Shown here in pieces: positions 54,720 through 62,860 of a stretch of 64,000 nucleotides of DNA (the first letter of the stretch is position 1; each line of letters starts with the position of its first letter). The notes under the pieces were generated by a model, which searched no databases, was not told where the DNA came from, and was given only the letters and a program-made list of their open reading frames with translations. Source of the stretch: a virus; the IMG/VR virus record IMGVR_UViG_3300001041_000012, positions 1 to 64,000 of that record, one strand, 5' to 3'. The position numbers and the translations under genes were made by a program.

Positions 54720-55398
54720 CAAGGATCACCTCATTCTTCCAAGCATTCGTTCCGGCAATAAAGGGTAATTCCATATAAGGATTTTTCACCTTAACTAGAC
54801 CTTGTAATTCAATCATCGGATCAATGCCAACTTGATGCATCTCTATGCAAATCTCTTTACGAGATTTCATAGGTATTTCCTCTTTATCTTCATCATCGTC
54901 CTTGTCATCATATTCTTCAAGATCGAATCCTAAATCCTTATCGTAGACGGTTTTTAGAACCCACTCAGCTTTAGCTAAGTAACGCATGAGTTTGTCTGGC
55001 GTCCAGTGAATCATCTCCTCAAAGCTTTGATCAGGAAACGCTGCTTTAATGATCGCTTCCGCTTGAGCTTCGAACGTAGTCATCTCTAAACGATATTGAA
55101 TAAGCATATTACGATTTAATTTATTAGGACCGTAACCACTCTCTTCAACAATTGACATTGCTAGATTTGGAATTATTCCAGCATCGATTTCATCCCAATT
55201 ATTAATCGAAGGCCAAACAACCGTCATCTTACAGATTTCTTCTTCGAATCGAAAACGATCATTCTTATAATAAAGATTGATCTCACGCCATTCATGCCTT
55301 GTTAAAAAGCGAAAGATAAAGGTTTGACCATTGATCGTTACAATAAAGATATCTGGATACGTCTGTTTTAGCTCCTTGACTAGTTGATCCAACTCCAT
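54703..55398 (-). CDS. Tail assembly chaperone-like protein 2
   Basis: A 231-aa protein from ATG 55398, SD AGGCGGTG. The N-terminal 100 residues align by eye with the preceding 152-aa protein (INGQTFIFRFLTRHEWREIN versus ITGQGFIWRTLKRLEYKQI; EEEICKMTVVWP versus REEMICETCVLFP; SIVEESGYG versus QIMEKSGFT). The C-terminal half adds a helical region with an acidic run (EEYDDKDDDEDKEE). Pairs of related proteins between tube and tape measure are typical tail assembly chaperones that coat the tape measure during assembly. The gene overlaps the giant tape-measure-position gene by 17 bases. Confidence 0.68.
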   Translation of the reverse strand: MELDQLVKELKQTYPDIFIVTINGQTFIFRFLTRHEWREINLYYKNDRFRFEEEICKMTVVWPSINNWDEIDAGIIPNLAMSIVEESGYGPNKLNRNMLIQYRLEMTTFEAQAEAIIKAAFPDQSFEEMIHWTPDKLMRYLAKAEWVLKTVYDKDLGFDLEEYDDKDDDEDKEEIPMKSRKEICIEMHQVGIDPMIELQGLVKVKNPYMELPFIAGTNAWKNEVILDGLSK

Positions 55399-55411
55399 AG
55401 ATCACACCGCC

Positions 55412-55870
55412 TTAGAGTTTCTGAGGGAGTATCATCCTCGTAAAACCACTCTTCTCCATGATTTGCTCCGATAGCATCGAAGGAATACCCGCCTTATCGC
55501 CGCCCATATCAATAACGTCATACTCAAAAGGGAATAAGACGCACGTTTCACAGATCATTTCTTCACGAATTAGCGGATCCGTATTAGGGATAGAGACGAT
55601 CTGTTTATACTCTAAACGCTTTAAGGTTCTCCAGATAAAACCCTGACCGGTTATCTCTGTTAGATACACGTCTTCGAATTGCTTTTTCCAAGAAGATACG
55701 AGAGACTCATTAGGGCCTCCTGGAAAAATAGGCCCATCGTCCTCTTCGAGTAAACGTTGGATTTCATCGTCTGTAATAGTTGGCTCTTCGGGTCTTACAT
55801 CGGATGGATGAGCGAATCTTCCTCTAACAATACCTAATTGACTATCCATAATTGTTGGATCAACTTGCAT
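55412..55870 (-). CDS. Tail assembly chaperone-like protein 1
   Basis: A 152-aa protein from ATG 55870, SD GGGAGG. The first 50 residues are acidic and low in structure (EEPTITDDEIQRLLEEDDGP). Residues about 55-145 are the domain shared with the following 231-aa protein. Many phages make the longer of two tail chaperones by ribosomal frameshifting. Here the second protein has its own start and SD, and no slippery heptamer is visible at the end of this gene, so the two seem to be separately initiated paralogues. Function is inferred from position and homology. Confidence 0.65.
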   Translation of the reverse strand: MQVDPTIMDSQLGIVRGRFAHPSDVRPEEPTITDDEIQRLLEEDDGPIFPGGPNESLVSSWKKQFEDVYLTEITGQGFIWRTLKRLEYKQIVSIPNTDPLIREEMICETCVLFPFEYDVIDMGGDKAGIPSMLSEQIMEKSGFTRMILPQKL

Positions 55871-55884
55871 GTGTTTATCCTCCC

Positions 55885-57339
55885 TTAATCTATATCACTT
55901 GAAATAAAACTGTACGTCTCATAAATGGGGTTTCCATCAGGGTTTAATTGCTGAGTTACACCGGTCAATTGAATACCACGAATCGCCTTAACGGTCGTAT
56001 TATATTTCACCATGTCCGGATAACCTTTATTGGCATTTTGTAAGATCTTAACGTCTTCGTTGATAGGTCCATAAGTAATATAAATATCGTAGCCGGTTGC
56101 TCTAAGTTTCTTAGTTTCACCTTTTTGATAGAAGTACGTCCGATTACGATAATCACTAACTGAAGTATCTAAGAAGCGCCGACCCCATATCTCGTTTTCT
56201 TGTTCTGTATATTTATTCTCAGATAACTTACTAGGATCCATTGCCGTCGCACCTGGAACCGTGCGACTATAGCTATCTACCATTAAGTCCGCCGTAGCAT
56301 CATCCATAATGCCGTTCGGTGTTAACCCTTTGCTTTTCTGAAAGGCTGCAAGCGCTAACTTTGTTGGGAAGTCAAAGTCACCAGTAACCCAACTATTATT
56401 AACAACTGCCGTACCCATCTCTAAAAATCTCTTAGTATCGGCATTCATACTCCCGGTCGGCGTTAAGCCAGCAAACGCTTGGAACTTCATTAGAGTAGAT
56501 TTTGTATAAGTACCAAATTTACCACGGACACCCACCGCATCCCATCCATCAACATCGTCATCAACCTGGAAACTCCTCCAGATAGGAGATGCTAGACGCT
56601 GTCTCATCTGAGCAACGGATTCATAAATATGTTCAACGCCACCGTACGGTTGGTTGTTATCGTCATATTTTTGAACCATCTGCGACATATCCCAGTTAAA
56701 TGTCGTAGGCTGAACCACAAGGTTTAGCTTATTGAATAGATGATCTTGCATCTCACTAATGCAACCTTTACCGGTAGCCTTGTAATTATGCATATCATAA
56801 TTAGAAAGACCGACGTCCGCATCTTTCATTCCCATCTTCATAGGAACCTTCCAGTCACCCTTATGACTACGGCTATCTTGTACGGTTGTATCGGGCTTGT
56901 TCTTGGTCGGATCATTAAATAAGATATCTAAGGCGTCCTCAATTCTCTCTTTGATCGGAGAAGTCCATGCGGGCATATTCGCGGTCTCGCCGGTTGCTAA
57001 GTAGGCAAGTTCAGGTCTTGCGTAATCTCCAACGGACGCTACGTGATCAAGGATTGTATAAAGCCATCCCACTTCTTTAAAGGCTACAGTGAATTGTCCC
57101 GACACTAAACGATTTCCTCTAGCAACCTCATCATACGTATAAGAGGCATAGCCATAGATTGGCAAGACTTTTTCCTCTAAAGTAAATGATAGGCTTACGA
57201 TATCATCAGCCCATACGTCACCAAAATAAACTGTAACATCAGAACCCGAGAAGTAGTCCTCTGGAAAGTATTGATATTCCGTCTGTTTCCTAGTATTTAT
57301 AACTCCTGCAGGCGGAGAATCTAACGAATAATCTGTCAA
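55885..57339 (-). CDS. Tail-tube paralogue with two inserted peptidoglycan-binding domains
   Basis: A 484-aa protein from TTG 57339; the in-frame TAG just upstream excludes an earlier start and no nearby Met follows. SD AGGTGGTG is six bases away. Residues about 30-110 (SDVTVYFGDVWADDIVSLSF, IYGYASYTYDEVARGNRLVSG) match the N region of the two upstream tube-like proteins. About 405-484 (GYDIYITYGPIN, AIRGIQLTGVTQQL) would close the tube fold. Between them, about 269-307 and 318-355 are two PG_binding_1-like repeats (LMKFQAFAGLTPTGSMNADT; LAAFQKSKGLTPNGIMDDAT). A wall-binding insertion in a tube-family protein suggests a special tube or tip ring that touches peptidoglycan; its place in the virion is unknown. 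Confidence 0.76.
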   Translation of the reverse strand: MTDYSLDSPPAGVINTRKQTEYQYFPEDYFSGSDVTVYFGDVWADDIVSLSFTLEEKVLPIYGYASYTYDEVARGNRLVSGQFTVAFKEVGWLYTILDHVASVGDYARPELAYLATGETANMPAWTSPIKERIEDALDILFNDPTKNKPDTTVQDSRSHKGDWKVPMKMGMKDADVGLSNYDMHNYKATGKGCISEMQDHLFNKLNLVVQPTTFNWDMSQMVQKYDDNNQPYGGVEHIYESVAQMRQRLASPIWRSFQVDDDVDGWDAVGVRGKFGTYTKSTLMKFQAFAGLTPTGSMNADTKRFLEMGTAVVNNSWVTGDFDFPTKLALAAFQKSKGLTPNGIMDDATADLMVDSYSRTVPGATAMDPSKLSENKYTEQENEIWGRRFLDTSVSDYRNRTYFYQKGETKKLRATGYDIYITYGPINEDVKILQNANKGYPDMVKYNTTVKAIRGIQLTGVTQQLNPDGNPIYETYSFISSDID

Positions 57340-57351
57340 CTATTTCACCAC

Positions 57352-58851
57352 CTATGATGCATTTACAACGAAGTGCCAAGCTGTTTTAACGGGACCAATA
57401 CACGTTAGCGTCGTACTGCTGGGTTGCATTAATGTAGCCCAGACTGTTATTTGCGCCTCGGCGGGTACGTTATAATCTGAGAATGGATTAAAGAACTTAA
57501 CCTTCATCCAATCACGAAGTCCTGCTATATCAATTGATCCGGGAATAGAATAAGCCGATCCATCACCGGCGAGTCCAAGCTGTGTATCTCCCGTACCGAT
57601 ATAAGAGATATTGTACTTAGGAGATCTACTCTCCCGGACAACGATAACGTCCCAATGAATTGAATAACCAAGTCTGCTGATATCTTCAGTAAAGACTCCT
57701 TCGGTCAATTTCATCGTTGCCTCACATTTACTAAAGACATCTTCTGCAAAGTGCGTAAACGGATCGATATAATTCGGCTCGGCAAGATAAGATCCTTCAG
57801 GGTAGTATTTATATCGATTCGGCTTAGTAATTGTAAAGGTCATATCAAAGGTTTCGCCACCACTGACTGTAATAGTTCTCGCTGTTGATAAATCGCCGGA
57901 TAAATTGACTGTCACCGTAGTTCCATCTGGTATATGATTAAACGCTATTTGTCCTAAGGCATCGCTATTAGCTGCAGTTCTATTTGTTTGGCTGGAGCCA
58001 ATCATCATCGTAACGTTAGCATATTGTACAGGATCGCCATCATCATTTCGTATTTGAACTAATACAGTAGCCTCATTAGCGCCAGGTGTAATGGGCGCTA
58101 TATCCTTCGTTGGATCGTAACTATAACTTCCACCATCTGCTCCGGTATATCTTGGAGCTGGTGGATAATTAGTAGTAGCCGTTATTAATCCAGCTCTAGA
58201 AGCTAGTTCTGCTTGTGCTTGGATTTGTGCTTCTTGATAAGCTTTAATTGCAGCTAATCGATCCGCTTCATCTACAGCGGCCGATAGTGTATTAAAATTA
58301 AAGATACCAAGTTTCTCTGTAGCGTCCATGAGTTTAACACTACCTTCGACCTTCATATCAGAAGTCCATGGGCCGTCAACTAATTCAATATCACGAGCCC
58401 TATATGTAAAGGTGTTTTCAGTGTAGAGGTCTTGACTTGAAAGAATCATCCCATCATCAATAATATGAACACCATAGATAACAAGTTTTGCACCCGTTCC
58501 ATATTCATTACCAAAACTAATCAAGATATCAAAGGGTGGCAATTCATCGGTCTTAATAGGCTTGTTAATATTCTTAATAGCCGGAACCGAACGTCGTATA
58601 TCGTTTGTCATACTACGTTCGATTAACGTCATAATCATAGATCCTGCAATCGTACGTGGTCCTTTTGATAGGCCTTTTTCACTAATACGTCCTAATGTTC
58701 TAACGGGCGCAACTTCTCTAAAGGTTGAATAAGATATCGTCGAAGCCTTACCAACGGCTATTGGAGCGCTTCCTGGAAATAAGAACTGTACGACCATATC
58801 AACTCCCGAAAAGGATCCATAGTATGGATTAAGACTTGCCTCACTTAACAT
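57352..58851 (-). CDS. Tail-tube paralogue with Ig/carboxypeptidase-regulatory insert
   Basis: A 499-aa protein from ATG 58851, SD GGGGAG. Residues about 12-155 match the 243-aa tube protein (FSGVDMVVQF, ISYSTFREVAPVRTLGRISE, GPRTIAGSMIM, LPPFDILISFGNEYG, IYGVHIIDDG, RARDIELV). A helical linker follows (ADRLAAIKAYQEAQIQAQAE). About 260-343 are a carboxypeptidase-regulatory-like beta sandwich (VLVQIRNDDGDPVQYANVTM, DALGQIAFNHIPDGTTVTV). The C-terminal part (about 345-499) is beta-rich. It probably forms a decorated or terminal tube ring, or a minor tube subunit. A perfect 28-base palindrome separates it from the first tube gene. Confidence 0.75.
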   Translation of the reverse strand: MLSEASLNPYYGSFSGVDMVVQFLFPGSAPIAVGKASTISYSTFREVAPVRTLGRISEKGLSKGPRTIAGSMIMTLIERSMTNDIRRSVPAIKNINKPIKTDELPPFDILISFGNEYGTGAKLVIYGVHIIDDGMILSSQDLYTENTFTYRARDIELVDGPWTSDMKVEGSVKLMDATEKLGIFNFNTLSAAVDEADRLAAIKAYQEAQIQAQAELASRAGLITATTNYPPAPRYTGADGGSYSYDPTKDIAPITPGANEATVLVQIRNDDGDPVQYANVTMMIGSSQTNRTAANSDALGQIAFNHIPDGTTVTVNLSGDLSTARTITVSGGETFDMTFTITKPNRYKYYPEGSYLAEPNYIDPFTHFAEDVFSKCEATMKLTEGVFTEDISRLGYSIHWDVIVVRESRSPKYNISYIGTGDTQLGLAGDGSAYSIPGSIDIAGLRDWMKVKFFNPFSDYNVPAEAQITVWATLMQPSSTTLTCIGPVKTAWHFVVNAS

Positions 58852-58866
58852 CTTGTCAACTCCCCA

Positions 58867-58894
58867 ATAGGCCGGTAGATATCTACCGGCCTAT
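58867..58894 (-). promoter_or_regulatory. Perfect 28-bp palindrome between tube genes
   Basis: A 14-base perfect inverted repeat (arm ATAGGCCGGTAGAT) with no spacer fills half of the 56-base gap between the main tube gene and its decorated paralogue. The transcript then reads TGGGGAGTTG, which is the next SD, with no U-run. It could reduce read-through to the minor tube genes, stabilise the 3' end of the tube message, or bind a dimeric protein. Confidence 0.8.
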
Positions 58895-58907
58895 GATTTA
58901 CAAAAGA

Positions 58908-59639
58908 TTAATAAACTGCTGTGCCGCTTGTAACCCCTGTATCAGAACGAGTGAATACGCCACTGGTTAAAGGAGAAAGTCTTCGAGCAATAAAGGTCAT
59001 ATGACGCTCCATGACAATACTATCAACTGACACGCCCGATCCGTCATTCAAGATATCAATATCATAGATGCGCTGGAAAGCAGCTTGGCCGTATTCATTG
59101 GCGAACGTCATCGTAATATCAAACGGAGGCAACATATCAGCATACAAGATATTTCCACTTTGAATCAATGCGAATCCAGGTGGCACATTGATATCAACGC
59201 CGGTTCCATTAATTGCAATGTTAGTAGTAGGTACCACATCAGTAGAACCAGAGGCGGGAGTCGTAGCTAATGTGGAAACCGTATCGTTCCAGCCGGCCAT
59301 ACTGAGAAGATTCGAGAAATCCTCAGAACCTCGACTTGCAATGTTTCCTGCAGCCGTAAACATGGCCGGAGGCGCAATTGAATTCCAGTTAGCTTCTTTA
59401 GTTAACTCGGCAATAAGAGCGTCCCGATCGAACATTGCGAAAGCGAGTTGGCCAGCGATTCCACGTTTTCCTCTGGAAAAACTTCTCGGATCTGGGGATC
59501 CCAGGGTATAGACAGGAGCCTTCTCACGTTGAATTCCGTAGCTGATTGATTGAAGTTCGCCGATAACAACGGGGCCAAAATTGACAATCAGGTCGGCACC
59601 ACTAAATGAAGTAATCGTTTTAATAGAAGAACTTGCCAT
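58908..59639 (-). CDS. Tail tube protein (major)
   Basis: A 243-aa protein from ATG 59639 with a very strong SD AAGGAGGG. The sequence has the tube-family plan: N-terminal strand pair (ITSFSGADLIVNFGPVVIG), ISYGIQREKAPVYTLGSPDP, RGIAGQLAFAMFD, then LPPFDITMTFANEYGQAAFQ and IYDIDILNDGSGVSVDSIVM. Length is close to ordinary tubes, unlike the two enlarged paralogues that follow. It lies directly after the sheath, the usual sheath-tube order. A 32-base perfect palindrome and the best SD in the region precede it, which suits a protein needed in hundreds of copies. Confidence 0.84.
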   Translation of the reverse strand: MASSSIKTITSFSGADLIVNFGPVVIGELQSISYGIQREKAPVYTLGSPDPRSFSRGKRGIAGQLAFAMFDRDALIAELTKEANWNSIAPPAMFTAAGNIASRGSEDFSNLLSMAGWNDTVSTLATTPASGSTDVVPTTNIAINGTGVDINVPPGFALIQSGNILYADMLPPFDITMTFANEYGQAAFQRIYDIDILNDGSGVSVDSIVMERHMTFIARRLSPLTSGVFTRSDTGVTSGTAVY

Positions 59640-59667
59640 TATAAAACCCTCCTTATTGGGTTTAGAT

Positions 59668-59699
59668 TTCTGACAGTGACAAATTTGTCACTGTCAGAA
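59668..59699 (-). promoter_or_regulatory. Perfect 32-bp palindrome between sheath and tube genes
   Basis: A 16-base perfect inverted repeat (arm TTCTGACAGTGACAAA) with no spacer lies in the 67-base gap between sheath and tube genes. As RNA it would be a long hairpin ending about 28 bases before the tube ATG and just upstream of its SD. No U-run follows. It may protect the abundant tube mRNA from decay or serve as a binding site; a simple terminator is less likely. Confidence 0.82.
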
Positions 59700-59706
59700 T
59701 CAAGAA

Positions 59707-62196
59707 TTAGAGTGACGGTTTTAACGACACTATCGTTGTAATTTTACGCAGTTCCATCGGAGGAACAATAGTTAACTCGATCTTCGCCTGGCCCATGAGT
59801 TGATCCTGTAACGTAGAGATAATTTGGAACTCAGAACCTTGGATAACGCCAAGTTCTTTAAGTTTATCCAGACGTTTACTAATAGCCGAAGAGAGGGCAT
59901 TTCGTTGCGATACATCGTTCGGTTCTCCAATGAAGGGATCAGATACCTCACGGATTTGATCAACGCACTCTTTAACGGCACGAACCGTTGAAAGACGAGT
60001 ATAATCAGATCCTACTTGAGCGGCTGTAGGGGCGTCGGTTACAGCGACATTAGCACCGTTATTCTTAAGCTTAAATGTGGTATAACGGGCAGCCGCTAAA
60101 CGATCAAGTTGTCCATTCGAGAATTCATAACGAAGTCCCTTAGCAGACGTTACGATCTTGTTCGTTGGAGCACTTTGAGGAGGCAAAGTGGAAACGAATC
60201 CACCAAGAACCGGTGCTGAGTTTGTAGCATAGATACCCAAGCGACTATGTCTTAACACGAGGTCTGGCCCTGCTAATACCTCAATAAAGCGACCAAGATC
60301 AATTAAGTTATCGTCTGAATCTTTGAGTTGATTACCGGCTCTGTCGATCATAAAGAAGTTAAGCGGTTTGCCTTCTAACTTTCTAACATGCGCTTCAATT
60401 GAAGCCAGAGTTGTATCAACTGGAGAACTCGTAGCGATAACACCGGTTGTCATGCGATTGCGATGACTCATAACAGCACATGCAAGAGCCAATTGATATG
60501 CGAAGTTGTCGTTTTTACGGACAAGCGTATCGTCTGCAAAAACACCAATTGGAATTACGATATCACAGGAATAGTTTTCTAAGAGCTGATAGACACCAAT
60601 CTCCAAGAGATTACCCTGCTCATCTCGTTTACCGCCAAGGCATTCATACATCTCTTCTTTACTCAGGTTAAGTCCATCATTTCCATCCGTAAAGTTAAAG
60701 ATAAGAACATCCTTTAACGTTGAAGATTGTTGTTTCGGAAATAGAGTCGATGCCTTAACAACATTGTTTTTAGAATCGGCATTGATCACTCGAACCATAA
60801 TATCGAACGTAGGATAATCAAGGCTACTATAAATCAGAGGAGTCTCATTAACCTGGAACTTCTTAGAGTTCGGCTTGGTAATGCGTACTTCCTTGCCGAT
60901 GACTGAGCCTCCGGCAGTGGTGACATTAACAACTTCAATCTGCAGGTCATTATAGAGTTCTCCGCCATAGACTGACTGGAAGTCAATCGTAGGATTCGCA
61001 CTATCGCTTGCATAGTAATTGTAATTAGCACTAATTAGATCAAGGGATGAGACATTGTCAAGATTGAGAGAAACACTCATGCCGTCATCAGACAATGTGA
61101 AATCCTTAGTATCAATGGCGATACTTGAATTCTTGTAAAGCTGAATAGCCTTAGGATCATTTACAGCATGCTGGAGAGAGAACACTTGAGCAGCGCCAGT
61201 CGTCTTATTGCCATTTTCAGTAACGCTGCAAAGTACATTAGAGGCATTTGTATAATTGTAAGCCACTCCAATATAACTTCCTACGTTGGCAACATTAGCA
61301 TGTAAGACATAAGAGGTTCCGGTCTCCGATAGATGATACTGTCCACTCTCCGGAATAATATCAGTAGCAGGAATTGCAGCATAAGCCATAAAGCTAAATG
61401 TGCAAGTCAGCGTAGTTAAGTCGCCGCCGCCAGCTCCAATATTAATGACCAATCCATCACCTAAGTCAAAGGCTTGCGATCCAGCGCCACCAAGCTCGGT
61501 AATGACCGTTCCATCTAAGAGAGTTATCTCAGAAGCTTCAAGAGACTCAGCCACGGCAGTTACCGTGATAACGTATTCTTTGCTATCTGCTCCGGTAAAG
61601 TAACCATCAATAGTAGCAAGAGTACCGGCATCGCTCAAGGTTATTTCGCTTAATTCACTGGCAGTTTCGAGAGTTGCTGGAATCTCTGCTTCTCCGAGAA
61701 TTAATGGAATATTGCTGATGGTTATCTTCAAGCTATCATTGTCGAGCTGATTTGCAGGATCATTAGACAAGATCTTTAAGAGATACGTTGCAGCATCGTT
61801 GCCGTTAGCAAATCCTAATTGCTCATCCTGAACAGAAGTAAGCACTTGGGATGTAATGCTATCAGAATCGATTCCGATGGAAGCCGTTGCTGGCTCACCT
61901 GAGATTCTCATAAGTCGAATGTCTCGACACCCAATACCATAGGCCTCTTCAAACCCTTGAGTTAGAGTCGCACCATTTGGAATTCCATTAGAATAAGTAG
62001 CTTTACCAAAAATAGATTCAGCAGAAGCTGGATCAACCGATACAGGTTGAAGTATTGGCCCGTCCGTTGCTGTTCCGAGCAATAAGACGGCCTCAGTACT
62101 AGGCGGAGCTACATCTGTTTTAAGTTGTAAACCTCCGTCTTTCAGTTCAACTAAATGACCAGGAAGATTAGGATACGAGTCTTTAATTCCTGCCAT
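59707..62196 (-). CDS. Contractile tail sheath protein
   Basis: An 829-aa protein from ATG 62196, SD AAGGGGG. The N terminus (PGHLVELKDGGLQLKTDVAP, VLLLGTATDGPILQPVSVD, TLTQGFEEAYGIGCRDIRLM) is the classic sheath opening. The middle (about 120-400) is an enlarged beta-rich insertion. Near 500 is FTDGNDGLNLSKEEMYECLG, the conserved sheath core. The C terminus (VKECVDQIREVSDPFIGEPN, ISTLQDQLMGQAKIELTIVP) is the part that interlocks subunits. It is longer than most sheaths, mainly in the outer insertion, which may form a surface domain. A related protein is encoded upstream at the window edge. Confidence 0.88.
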   Translation of the reverse strand: MAGIKDSYPNLPGHLVELKDGGLQLKTDVAPPSTEAVLLLGTATDGPILQPVSVDPASAESIFGKATYSNGIPNGATLTQGFEEAYGIGCRDIRLMRISGEPATASIGIDSDSITSQVLTSVQDEQLGFANGNDAATYLLKILSNDPANQLDNDSLKITISNIPLILGEAEIPATLETASELSEITLSDAGTLATIDGYFTGADSKEYVITVTAVAESLEASEITLLDGTVITELGGAGSQAFDLGDGLVINIGAGGGDLTTLTCTFSFMAYAAIPATDIIPESGQYHLSETGTSYVLHANVANVGSYIGVAYNYTNASNVLCSVTENGNKTTGAAQVFSLQHAVNDPKAIQLYKNSSIAIDTKDFTLSDDGMSVSLNLDNVSSLDLISANYNYYASDSANPTIDFQSVYGGELYNDLQIEVVNVTTAGGSVIGKEVRITKPNSKKFQVNETPLIYSSLDYPTFDIMVRVINADSKNNVVKASTLFPKQQSSTLKDVLIFNFTDGNDGLNLSKEEMYECLGGKRDEQGNLLEIGVYQLLENYSCDIVIPIGVFADDTLVRKNDNFAYQLALACAVMSHRNRMTTGVIATSSPVDTTLASIEAHVRKLEGKPLNFFMIDRAGNQLKDSDDNLIDLGRFIEVLAGPDLVLRHSRLGIYATNSAPVLGGFVSTLPPQSAPTNKIVTSAKGLRYEFSNGQLDRLAAARYTTFKLKNNGANVAVTDAPTAAQVGSDYTRLSTVRAVKECVDQIREVSDPFIGEPNDVSQRNALSSAISKRLDKLKELGVIQGSEFQIISTLQDQLMGQAKIELTIVPPMELRKITTIVSLKPSL

Positions 62197-62210
62197 TTTA
62201 ATATTCCCCC

Positions 62211-62849
62211 TTAATAGATGTTGTTGAGTATAATATCCCGTTCTTCATTTAAAGAAGGGGGATAAGCAATTGTTGATTCACCGGTACTAGGATTTAGAAC
62301 TTCGATCTGCTGCTCGAGAATTCTAATAGCATAAGAACGTCTCTCATGAATGCGTTCTAATTGAATGCCATAACGAATTGCAACATACGGAATATCTTGA
62401 CGATAACGAGTATTAACTTCTGGCTTAGTCATTTCAATAAATACTATTTCTGCAATACCTAGATTCTTGAAGATACCGGTATACGTAAATATGAATTCTT
62501 CAAGTTGTTCAGCCCGGCTCATAGCACCGCTTGATGTCTTATCCCAACAAACAAAATCTAAGATACAATCATAACGTTGTCTATATTCAGAGATTGTATA
62601 ACCAGGATTATCTGGATCTGGATAGGTATTGTATAAAACCGGCTTGATGTTCTTTATGGACTTACTGGGTTTTCTACTTACTTGGACGTAGGTAATTTGA
62701 GGCATTGGTGCTTCATGATCATTATATTTAGGCATCTCTGCCGTAAACTTACCCCAGTCTTTTCCCCATGCCGCTTCAAGGATCGGTTTAAGTCGGTCAG
62801 TTAGACCATTGATATCAGTATTTGCATGAGCATATTGTCTATCAGTCAT
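62211..62849 (-). CDS. Probable tail terminator/completion protein
   Basis: A 212-aa protein from ATG 62849, SD AGGAGGTG. A helical N terminus (LTDRLKPILEAAWGKDWGKF) is followed by an alpha/beta core (YDCILDFVCWDKTSSGAMSR, AEQLEEFIFTYTGIFKNLGI, AEIVFIEMTKPEVNTRYRQD, IPYVAIRYGIQLERI). This pattern, with a beta sheet flanked by helices and a conserved tyrosine/aspartate turn, resembles terminator proteins that cap tubes or sheaths. It lies between two sheath-like genes, which also fits. The family assignment is by pattern and position only. Confidence 0.55.
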   Translation of the reverse strand: MTDRQYAHANTDINGLTDRLKPILEAAWGKDWGKFTAEMPKYNDHEAPMPQITYVQVSRKPSKSIKNIKPVLYNTYPDPDNPGYTISEYRQRYDCILDFVCWDKTSSGAMSRAEQLEEFIFTYTGIFKNLGIAEIVFIEMTKPEVNTRYRQDIPYVAIRYGIQLERIHERRSYAIRILEQQIEVLNPSTGESTIAYPPSLNEERDIILNNIY

Positions 62850-62860
62850 TTGACACCTCC

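Noticed and set aside
55398-55430. Programmed frameshift between the two chaperone genes
   Set aside because: No slippery heptamer at the junction, and the second gene has its own SD and ATG.
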